Under the pieces are notes generated by a model, which was given only the letters and a program-made list of their open reading frames with translations, was not told the origin of the DNA and ran no database searches. 12,451 nucleotides of DNA from the NCBI GenBank assembly GCA_900553145.1, contig USCL01000092.1, positions 1 through 12,451 of the forward strand, given 5' to 3'. The stretch comes from an uncultured Desulfovibrio sp. (GTDB lineage Bacteria > Desulfobacterota > Desulfovibrionia > Desulfovibrionales > Desulfovibrionaceae). Shown here piece by piece: positions 1 through 6,632 of the stretch; within the stretch, counting starts at the first letter, position 1, and each line of letters starts with the position of its first letter. The position numbers and the translations under genes are program-made.

Positions 1-80
1 CAAACCCCTCCCTCTCCCCTTCAAAGACTTTCGACCTTATCGAATCCCTGTTCGCCGCGTTCCCGGAAGCGGACGGCTCC

Positions 81-102
81 GGCGGGGCTGTCTGCCCTTT
101 TT
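81..102 (+). terminator. Weak intrinsic-terminator-like hairpin reading rightward
   Basis: A short GGGC/GCCC stem (85-88 with 94-97, five-base loop, possible G-T extension) is followed at once by five T. It could end a plus-strand gene lying left of the window, convergent with the porin gene whose stop is at 117-119. The stem is only four to five base pairs, so support is modest. No gene in the window would use it. Confidence 0.25.
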
Positions 103-116
103 CGAGGCTCAGAGGC

Positions 117-1526
117 TCACAATGAGAAGGGAATGCCGATAAGCAGCTTCAGATCGCGTTCGGACTGGAAGGCGTTCCGGTACGTGCCCCAGCTCGGTTG
201 ATCCGTGCCGTTGCGGTATTCGGTATAGTGCAGCTTGACGAAAGCCCCCTCAAGCGGGCCGTCTGGATTCACGTAGTTGATATCAAAGGTAAAAGCCCAT
301 TCCTTGAGGTATTCCGCCGTACCGTAGCCCCGCCCGTCAAAACCGAAGGCCGCGCCCGCGCCCGCCGAAAAGCCGGATACGGGGAGCAGGTCGTCGAGGG
401 TACGCATCACCCCGGCATACGCCGCCTTTTCGTTGTCGGCATTCCAGTCGGAACGGGCATCCCACCACACGTCGAACGCGCCGCTGGAACTCCCGCTGCG
501 GTCGGTCAGACGGTAGGCGAACTGCCCTTGGCTCTGCGGCCCGGACATGGGCGCACGCACATACGTGCCCTCCAGCCGGAAAGTCCACGGCGGGGCCTCG
601 TATCTTCCGAACAGATACTGCAACGAAGCGAGGCCGTCGAAGTTGTCGTTCTCGCTTTTCCCGGAATCGTCGCTGTCATTCATGAAATAGGCGTGATAGC
701 CCACGGTCAGGGGGCCCTCGCCGCTTCCCGTCCTGTAGCTGCCCTTGAAGTGCGCGTTCTGCAAATGATCTTTAGATGCGCCGTACCCGATTTCGAGCGT
801 CAGGCCGCCTTCAAAGACATACCGCGCCCCGGCGCTCCACAGCCACGGCACGGACGTTTCGCCGTCGTTCTTGCGGAAATGGTTCATGTTGACGAACCAC
901 GGGGATTTGTACTCGTCGGCCCATGCCGCCGCCAACGACAGCCGTCCGAAATCCACCCCGGCGTTCACGCCCCGGTAGGTCCCCGGCATGATCGACCAGT
1001 TGACCCCGAGCACCCCCGGCCCGGTCGGCTGGAACCATCCGGCCTTGGCCCATGCCGGACCGGCCTTGGCCTTGAGCGCGGCCTTATAGACGGATACGCC
1101 GTCGTCGGTGCGGCGCTTGCTCCAGTCGGGATGCCACGGATCGCCCCACGGCTCGAAGCCCATTTCGTGATCCACGGCACCTTTGTTCATAAGATCGTGC
1201 GAACCGAACACGCCGAAATCGAACCCGAGCCAGCCGCCCGCAAACCCGGAGACGAAATCCGCGTTCGCCTGCACCGACGCGTGGTTGAGGTTGGTTTCGT
1301 ACCGGCCCTTGTCCACGTCATAACGCCTGCGGTCACGCCGGAAGAAATAAAGGCCGCCCGTGATTTCCGCTTCGTCGAAAAAGCGCGTCCCGGTGCGGAA
1401 GGCTTCCCGCGAATCAAGGCCCTGCGTCTCCGGCGCAAGGTCTTCGGCCGCCCCTGCGGGAACAGCGGCAAAGGCGGCCAGCAGCGCACACGCCAACGCC
1501 ATGCGACGGAGGCGCAGCCATGCCAT
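117..1526 (-). CDS. OprD-family outer-membrane porin
   Basis: A 469-residue protein expected to form an outer-membrane beta-barrel for passive uptake of small solutes. OprD relatives pass basic amino acids, small peptides, sugars or organic acids; the substrate here cannot be read. The start at 1526 is the ATG preceded by a close GAGG and followed by a clear signal peptide: basic WLRLRR n-region, Ala/Leu-rich core, likely cleavage around residue 26-27 (AGA-A). The mature part has alternating aromatic/hydrophobic strands, many Gly/Asp/Asn turns, and OprD-like N-terminal blocks (FFDEAEITGGLYFFRRD at about 49-65, then a GWLGFDFGVFGSHDL block). It ends in PFSL, so the final residue is Leu, not the commoner Phe/Trp. 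The reading frame is open upstream past 1700, but that extension lacks a ribosome site and looks non-coding. It lies 193 nt downstream of the EIIC-EAL gene and has its own likely promoter. Family certain to moderate, substrate unknown. Confidence 0.85.
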   Translation of the reverse strand: MAWLRLRRMALACALLAAFAAVPAGAAEDLAPETQGLDSREAFRTGTRFFDEAEITGGLYFFRRDRRRYDVDKGRYETNLNHASVQANADFVSGFAGGWLGFDFGVFGSHDLMNKGAVDHEMGFEPWGDPWHPDWSKRRTDDGVSVYKAALKAKAGPAWAKAGWFQPTGPGVLGVNWSIMPGTYRGVNAGVDFGRLSLAAAWADEYKSPWFVNMNHFRKNDGETSVPWLWSAGARYVFEGGLTLEIGYGASKDHLQNAHFKGSYRTGSGEGPLTVGYHAYFMNDSDDSGKSENDNFDGLASLQYLFGRYEAPPWTFRLEGTYVRAPMSGPQSQGQFAYRLTDRSGSSSGAFDVWWDARSDWNADNEKAAYAGVMRTLDDLLPVSGFSAGAGAAFGFDGRGYGTAEYLKEWAFTFDINYVNPDGPLEGAFVKLHYTEYRNGTDQPSWGTYRNAFQSERDLKLLIGIPFSL

Positions 1527-1553
1527 GACCTCGGCGCGAAACGTCGCTAGTCC

Positions 1554-1582
1554 ATAATATATTGAAAATAAATGTATAATAA
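1554..1582 (-). promoter_or_regulatory. Putative promoter of the porin gene
   Basis: A sharply AT-rich island just upstream of the porin start. On the minus strand a TATTAT -10 candidate (1554-1559) lies 17 nt from a poor -35 candidate TTATTA (1577-1582), which would give a leader of roughly 20 nt. The -35 match is weak, so an activator may be needed. This is a motif-level prediction only. Confidence 0.35.
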
Positions 1583-1719
1583 CCGAAAAGGGCTGACGCT
1601 GCGCCTCCCCCCCGGCCACGTAGGGGCAATCTTTCAAGGGATGCTTGAAGAACCGATCCCCGCCTTTGGGTTCCCGGCACGGAGCGAACGCCCGTGGGCC
1701 GAACAGCTCCAAACCAGCC

Positions 1720-3885
1720 TTACGCACCGATCCCGCCGTTCGTCTTCATGATGAACCGATGGCAATCGGAGGGCAGCAGCGGCTTGCTGTAGAGGTAGCC
1801 CTGATAAACGTCGCAGCCGAGCTCACGGAGCAGTGCGGCCTGCTCCTCGTTCTCGACGAACTCCGCCACACTCAGCATGTTCCGCGCCCGGCAGAGGCGG
1901 GTGATCGAAGCCACAATGTCCGCGCAGATCGGGTTCGTGACCACCTCCCGGCTGATCGCGCCGTCGATCTTGACCACGCTGACCGGGAACTGCTTCAAAT
2001 ATTTGAGGGAACTGTGCCCCATGCCGAAATCGTCGATGGCCAGCGGGAACCCGGCGTCGTAGACGCGGGAAAGGATATGGCTTTCCGGCGTATCCGAATC
2101 CAGCGCGCTCGACTCCGTGACTTCCACTTCCATCAAAGACGGCGGCAAATCGTAACGGGCCGCGATGTCAAGGAGCTGCTTCGGGAAGGAACGCTCCAGC
2201 TGAAGGGCCGACACGTTGACCGCCATCGTGAGATCCGTGATCCCGGCGTCAAGCCAGCTTTTGCGCACCCGGCAGGCCGTTTCGAACACCCACAGCCCGA
2301 TGGGCCGGATGAGCCCGGAGTCCTCGGCCAGAGCCACGGTAATGGGCGCGGGGATCAAGCCATAGGAAGGATGCTTCCACCGGATGAGCGATTCCACGCC
2401 CACGGCCCTGCCGGTCCGGGAACAGATCTGCGGCTGAAATTCGAGGAACAGCCCTTGGCCATTCCGGTAATCGTACTCAAGATCCGTAATCAGGCTCCGG
2501 GCGAGGGACCCCGCGTCGTCGTTGTGATCAAGGCAGCGCCGGGAAGAGTCCGCCGTGGCGCAGGAGCGCAGGAGCAGGCTCCTGAACGCGTCGTTGATCT
2601 GCTTTACTTTGATTTTATTGGCGATAACAATAAACGGCATATAGATGAGCACACCCACGACAAGGTTTATCACCTGTAGCGCCGAACCGCTCAAAGAGCC
2701 AGTGGACAGGTAGCCGTTGAGCAGGATGGGGGTGGTCCATTCCGTCGCCATGTGGGTTCCCGGGACCAGCCCCACGGCGACCGCGACGTAACTGATCGCC
2801 GCCAGCAGCACGGGCGTGAGCATGAACGGGATCAGCATGAGCGGATTGAGCACGATGGGCAGGCCGAACAGCAACACTTCGTTGATGTTGAACAGGCCCG
2901 GCACAAGAGAGATGAGCCCTATCTTTCGGCTGGCCTGCGTCTTGCCGAAGAGGATCAACGCTCCGGCAAGGCTGATGCCGGTCCCGGCCCCGCCCATGAA
3001 TACGAAGGTATCCATAAAGGTCTTGGTCATGATGTGCGGCAGAGGCTGCCCGGCGGCGGCCGCTGCCTCGTTGGCGAGCATGGCCGCGCCGTAGATGTCG
3101 TGGGTGATCGGGTCAAGGACGTTGGCGCCGTGGACGCCCGCGAACCAGAGGGCATGGAGCGAAAGGATGTACAGCATGCCCCGCCCGAGCCCTTCCCCGA
3201 TGGCGTCAAAGGGCATGCGGATGATCTGGTATACGGCCTCGTGCAGGGAGACCCCCGCAAACGCCTGCATGGCCACGCCAAGCCCCGCGAACACAAGCAC
3301 GGTCAGCATGCCGGGGATGAGCGCGTTGAAGGCTTGCGGGATGGCGATGTCGGGCGTGCCCCCGGGCAAATGCAGGTGCAGCCGCTTGATGGAGAAGAAA
3401 AACAAGAACAGCCGGGCGGCGAGCACGCCGACGAGGATGGCCACGAACAACCCGGCGACGCCGAGCCAGCGCCGGTTGAGCGCGTCCCCGTCCTGCTGCA
3501 GCAGGCAGAAGAACGCCGTAAAGGCAATAAGCCCCGCGATGACCGGATTGGCCCGCAGGACCGGGTTGTTGTGGTTGAACTGGCCAGCCAGATGGTGGCC
3601 GATGGAAAAGACCATAATGAGGGACATCACGGAAAAGGTGGCGTCCTTCAGGATTTGCCCGAACAGCCGCCACTCGGGGCCGAACTGCCGGAACATGAAA
3701 TCTTTATAGGCATCCAGCGGGAAACTGATCATCAGCTCGGCAAGGGAGCCGAGGAACATGAGCGGCAGGGTGACGATAAGCGCGGCCCGGATCGCCGCCA
3801 GCGTGGACCAGCCGGAAACGGCTTCCGCCAACGGCAGCAGAAATTGTTCAATGACGCTGTTCATTTTTCGCAACTGGGATGACAT
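1720..3885 (-). CDS. PTS EIIC (lactose/cellobiose type)-EAL domain fusion, putative sugar-responsive c-di-GMP phosphodiesterase
   Basis: A 721-residue protein. The ATG at 3885 follows a strong GGGAGGA ribosome site. Residues about 1-430 are a polytopic membrane domain resembling PTS_EIIC permeases (CelB/ChbC type), with the conserved GVHGAN block (His252) and NINEVLLFGLPIVLNP block (Glu336) associated with sugar binding. After a 45-residue linker, residues about 475-715 form an EAL domain. The signature is ESL (498-500), followed by Asn557 (NVS), EVEVTE (586-591), DDFG (618-621), VKID (638-641), AEFVE (674-678) and QGY (695-697), so the metal-binding and catalytic set appears intact. Loop 6 is altered (DDFGMGHSS rather than DDFGTGYSS). 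No EIIA or EIIB gene is in the window, so the EIIC part may act as a sensor or be served by distant PTS proteins. It is divergent from the two-component operon and upstream of the porin gene. Domain calls are firm; ligand and activity are inference. Confidence 0.9.
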   Translation of the reverse strand: MSSQLRKMNSVIEQFLLPLAEAVSGWSTLAAIRAALIVTLPLMFLGSLAELMISFPLDAYKDFMFRQFGPEWRLFGQILKDATFSVMSLIMVFSIGHHLAGQFNHNNPVLRANPVIAGLIAFTAFFCLLQQDGDALNRRWLGVAGLFVAILVGVLAARLFLFFFSIKRLHLHLPGGTPDIAIPQAFNALIPGMLTVLVFAGLGVAMQAFAGVSLHEAVYQIIRMPFDAIGEGLGRGMLYILSLHALWFAGVHGANVLDPITHDIYGAAMLANEAAAAAGQPLPHIMTKTFMDTFVFMGGAGTGISLAGALILFGKTQASRKIGLISLVPGLFNINEVLLFGLPIVLNPLMLIPFMLTPVLLAAISYVAVAVGLVPGTHMATEWTTPILLNGYLSTGSLSGSALQVINLVVGVLIYMPFIVIANKIKVKQINDAFRSLLLRSCATADSSRRCLDHNDDAGSLARSLITDLEYDYRNGQGLFLEFQPQICSRTGRAVGVESLIRWKHPSYGLIPAPITVALAEDSGLIRPIGLWVFETACRVRKSWLDAGITDLTMAVNVSALQLERSFPKQLLDIAARYDLPPSLMEVEVTESSALDSDTPESHILSRVYDAGFPLAIDDFGMGHSSLKYLKQFPVSVVKIDGAISREVVTNPICADIVASITRLCRARNMLSVAEFVENEEQAALLRELGCDVYQGYLYSKPLLPSDCHRFIMKTNGGIGA

Positions 3886-4327
3886 GCTTCCTCCCGCACG
3901 CGCTCCGCCGGAGCCGGATCGAAGGCGGCAAGGGGGCGTACGGATTCGGTTTGGAGCCGGAAAAGAAAGGGAACCCGTCGGGATATTTCCGCATCTTCGA
4001 TGAGTGCAGGATGTCACAAAGCGTCGCTTCCGGCAAGCGGGAGCTTCTCTGGAAATGCCGGTTCAGGGGCGAAACGCGCGGCGGCATGCGGCATGCGAAG
4101 CAACGTCCCCACCCGGCGCCGGATACGCTGCCGCGAAACGGGATGATGGGGACGGGAAAGGCCTCGCCGCCACGCGGCGTATGGCCATGTTCCGCAGGGG
4201 GGTATCCCTCAGCCTATAGAGGCCGCGCCTCCTTTTCCTTTTCCCGGCACTGCATTATACTCTCAAAGCCGCGGCATTTCGCACCGGCGCATCCCGGGCG
4301 CGAGGCGTCCGCACACAGAGAAACGCC
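3886..4327. other. Divergent intergenic region between the EIIC-EAL gene and the regulator operon
   Basis: 442 nt with no convincing gene. It must hold promoters for both directions. Visible structure: two GCATGC palindromes in a short direct repeat of GCGGCATGCG (4081-4090 and 4088-4097), a perfect six-base-pair CGCCGC/GCGGCG hairpin with a CAC loop (4165-4179), and a TATACT -10 candidate for the plus-strand operon at 4256-4261. No clear promoter is visible for the minus-strand gene. Open frames crossing the region have no ribosome site or recognisable protein character. Confidence 0.6.
4233..4261 (+). promoter_or_regulatory. Candidate promoter of the regulator/binding-protein/kinase operon
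   Basis: TATACT at 4256-4261 is a reasonable -10 hexamer in an otherwise GC-rich stretch. Seventeen nt upstream there is only TTTTCC (4233-4238), a very poor -35. This would give a leader of about 60 nt before the ATG at 4328. A poor -35 would fit activator-dependent transcription, possibly by the operon's own regulator, but that is inference. Confidence 0.28.
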
Positions 4328-4978
4328 ATGCCATCCGTATTGATAGTCGAAGATCATGCCCTGTTCCGCAGCGGCCTGAAACAGCTCATCAGCATCGAGC
4401 CCGGCCTGACGGTCGCGGGCGAGGCCGGGGACGGGCTCGCGGGCATCCGGCTCGCGCAGTCGCTCCGGCCCGATCTCATCCTGCTGGATATTTCCATGCC
4501 CGAACTCAGCGGCGTGGAGGCCATCCCCCGTATCCGCGAGGTCGCGCCGGAAGCGCGCGTCCTCATTGTTTCCATGCACGCCACCGCCGGGCACGTCCGC
4601 GCGGCGCTGAAGGCCGGAGCCGACGGCTACCTGCTCAAAACGGCGGACGAGGACGAGTTCCTCGTCGCCATCCGGGCCCTGCTCAAGGGAAGGAAGTACA
4701 TCAGCACCGAGCTCACCGGGTCTATGATTATTTCATACGTGGACGGCAACGCCGAGGCGGCTTCAAAAGCCGACTCCCTGACGCCAAAGGAAAAAATGGT
4801 GCTCAAGCTCATCGCCGAGGGCAACAGCAACAAGGACATCGCCGCCAAGCTGAACCTGTCCGTCAAAACCATCGACACCCACCGGACCAGCTTCATGAAG
4901 AAGCTGGATCTGCACAATGTGCGCGAAGTGACGCGCTTTGCCATGCAAAACGGGCTTGTGGGGGACGGCATTGATTGA
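4328..4978 (+). CDS. NarL/FixJ-family response regulator
   Basis: A 216-residue DNA-binding response regulator. The receiver domain (about 3-120) has acidic residues at 8-9 (VED), phospho-acceptor Asp54 (ILLD), a hydroxyl residue at 82 (VSMHA) and Lys104 (YLLK), all canonical. The LuxR-type helix-turn-helix (about 151-206) has the LTPKE start, an NKDIAAKLNLS scaffold helix and a recognition helix around SVKTIDTHRTSFMKKL. Phosphorylation by the kinase encoded at 6629-8497 is expected, because NarL-type regulators pair with HisKA_3 kinases. The ATG at 4328 has only a weak purine-rich ribosome site (AGAGAAA). It is first in the operon; its 3' end overlaps the next gene by eight nt. Targets are not visible. 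The divergent EIIC-EAL gene and the operon itself are the obvious candidates. Confidence 0.95.
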   Translation: MPSVLIVEDHALFRSGLKQLISIEPGLTVAGEAGDGLAGIRLAQSLRPDLILLDISMPELSGVEAIPRIREVAPEARVLIVSMHATAGHVRAALKAGADGYLLKTADEDEFLVAIRALLKGRKYISTELTGSMIISYVDGNAEAASKADSLTPKEKMVLKLIAEGNSNKDIAAKLNLSVKTIDTHRTSFMKKLDLHNVREVTRFAMQNGLVGDGID

Positions 4979-6632
4979 GCGACTCCGCCGCACCGGGAAA
5001 AGCCCCGCAGGGCTTCCATGCCCCCGGCCGCCGGCAGGCCTTTCGGAAACGGAACCCGCCAGCGGAACGGCCCACGCCCGCCTGACGGCGTTCCTGTCCG
5101 CATGCCTGCTGTTCCTCGGCCTCTGCACCGTCCCGGTTTCCGCCTCGCCGGAAGACAACAGCCTTGTGGTGGCGCTGGAACGTTTCCCCCCGAGCTTCAA
5201 CCCCGCCGTGGCCAGCGGCAGCCTGACCAGCCAAGTCGGTGCGCAGCTGTTCGCCGGGCTCGTCCGCACCGGGAAGGACGGCCCCGTGCCCTATCTCGCG
5301 GAATCATGGGAAATCGATCCCGAAGCCAAGCATTTCCGGTTCCGCCTCCGCAAGGGCGCGACGTTCCACGACGGCACGCCGATCACCGCCAGCGACGTGG
5401 CTTTTTCCATCCGGGCGGCGCAGCGGCACCATCCCTTCCGCTCCATGCTTGAGGCCGTGAGCAGGATCGTCCCGGTGGACGACCTGACGCTCGATCTGGA
5501 GACGTCCATCCCGCAGCCCGCCCTGCTCAAATGTTTCATCCCCGCGCTGATCCCCATCCTGCCCGCCCATATTTACGGCGACGGCACGCCCATCGACACC
5601 CACCCCGCCAACCTGCGGGCCGTGGGGTCCGGCCCGTTCCGCCTCGCCTCGCTGGAGGAAGGGAAACGCATCGTCCTCGAACGCTACGAGGGCTTTTTCC
5701 TTCCCGGCAGGCCGCGCCTCGACCGGATCGTCTTCCGGGTCTATTGGGACCAAAATGAAATCCCGCTGGCGATCGCCCAAGGCGAGGCCGATCTCTACGC
5801 CTTCTCCTCCCTGTCGGACGAGGAGCGCATCTTCCGCTCCGACCCGGCCATTGAAGTCACCCGGGAGGAATTTTCCCTCCTCCATCCCTTCGCCCTGCTG
5901 ACCTTCAATGTCCGCAACCCCATCTTCAGCTCCCCCGAAGTCCGCAAGGCCCTCGCCATGAGCCTCGACAACAAGGCGCTGGCCCAAGCCGTGCACGGCG
6001 GGGTCCAGCCCATGTACGGCCCCATCCCGCCCGGCTCGGAATGGTATTCGCCCGTATCCACGCCCTACGATCCCGAGGAAGCCAACCGCATCCTCGACCG
6101 CGCCGGATACCCGCGCAACGAAAACGGCATCCGCTTCACCGTGGAAATCGATTACGAGCCCTCGGCCCAATTCTCGCTGTCCATCCTCAAATACCTGCAA
6201 AGCCAGTTCATCCGGACCATCGGCGTCTATTTCAGGATACGCACGGCGGAGGACCCGGATTCGTGGGCCAACCGCGTCACGAGCGGCGCGTTCGACGTGA
6301 CGATGGACGAGCTGTACGGCTGGCACGATCCCGCCATCGGCATTGAGCGCATCTACGCGACCAACACGTCGGCCATCCTGTGGTCCAACATGAGCCATTA
6401 CAGCGACCCCGAAGTGGACGCCCTGTTCCGCGCCGCCTCCGCCGAAAAAGCCCCGGAAGGCCGCAAGGCCCTGTACGCCGCGCTTCAGGAACGCCTTTCC
6501 CGCGAGCACGTCGCCCTCTGGCTCTGCACCATCCCCTACGCCACGATCCGCAACCGTAACGTCCTGCGCGTCGCGGATCAGCCCTTCGGCGTCCTTTCAC
6601 CCTTGGACGAAGCCCATTGGAAACGCCCGTGA
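4971..6632 (+). CDS. Periplasmic family-5 extracellular solute-binding protein (SBP_bac_5), two-component-linked
   Basis: A 553-residue protein related to oligopeptide/dipeptide/nickel-type ABC binding proteins. No in-frame ATG exists before the signal sequence. I chose the TTG at 4971, which overlaps the regulator's stop (TTGATTGA) and follows GGGGGA; upstream TTGs at 4938 and 4956 are alternatives. The signal peptide has a long n-region, a hydrophobic core at about 38-53 and likely cleavage after VSA at residue 58. An LSAC lipobox-like string sits too early in the core to be convincing. The mature part shows family landmarks: PSFNPA near the N-terminus, LAESWEIDPEAKHFRFRLRK, GATFHDGTPITASDVAFSI, VGSGPFRL, and FNVRNPIFSSPEVRKALAMS. 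No permease or ATPase gene is nearby. It lies between regulator and kinase genes and overlaps both, so it probably works as a ligand-presenting sensor subunit rather than only in transport. The ligand is unknown. Confidence 0.88.
   Translation: MIERLRRTGKSPAGLPCPRPPAGLSETEPASGTAHARLTAFLSACLLFLGLCTVPVSASPEDNSLVVALERFPPSFNPAVASGSLTSQVGAQLFAGLVRTGKDGPVPYLAESWEIDPEAKHFRFRLRKGATFHDGTPITASDVAFSIRAAQRHHPFRSMLEAVSRIVPVDDLTLDLETSIPQPALLKCFIPALIPILPAHIYGDGTPIDTHPANLRAVGSGPFRLASLEEGKRIVLERYEGFFLPGRPRLDRIVFRVYWDQNEIPLAIAQGEADLYAFSSLSDEERIFRSDPAIEVTREEFSLLHPFALLTFNVRNPIFSSPEVRKALAMSLDNKALAQAVHGGVQPMYGPIPPGSEWYSPVSTPYDPEEANRILDRAGYPRNENGIRFTVEIDYEPSAQFSLSILKYLQSQFIRTIGVYFRIRTAEDPDSWANRVTSGAFDVTMDELYGWHDPAIGIERIYATNTSAILWSNMSHYSDPEVDALFRAASAEKAPEGRKALYAALQERLSREHVALWLCTIPYATIRNRNVLRVADQPFGVLSPLDEAHWKRP

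Noticed and set aside
3..125. Possible C-terminal end of a plus-strand protein entering from the left edge
   Set aside because: The frame is open from the edge to a TGA at 123, but all three plus frames are open here, the start is low-complexity polypyrimidine typical of non-coding DNA, and a terminator-like hairpin lies inside it.
198..1550. A 450-codon plus-strand frame opposite the porin gene
   Set aside because: Composition (Arg, Pro, His, Val, Ala) is that of an antisense shadow. The minus-strand frame has a signal peptide and OprD-like blocks.
1527..1727. Upstream in-frame extension of the porin that would overlap the EIIC-EAL stop
   Set aside because: It would bury the signal peptide 67 residues inside the protein and crosses the AT-rich promoter. 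The ATG at 1526 has GAGG and a normal signal sequence.
1645..3882. Two long plus-strand frames (344 and 376 codons) opposite the EIIC-EAL gene
   Set aside because: Both are low-complexity, charged shadows with no domains, while the minus strand encodes two recognisable domains.
4240..4260. A sigma-54-like promoter (GGCAC near TGCAT) before the regulator gene
   Set aside because: The GG and GC elements are far too close together; sigma-54 sites need about ten bases between them.
5120..5150. Lipoprotein signal (LSAC) in the binding protein
   Set aside because: The string lies at the beginning of the hydrophobic core, not at its end; cleavage by signal peptidase I after VSA fits better.
5304..6509. 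A 401-codon minus-strand frame opposite the binding-protein gene
   Set aside because: No recognisable motif or start signal; the plus-strand family-5 protein is unmistakable.
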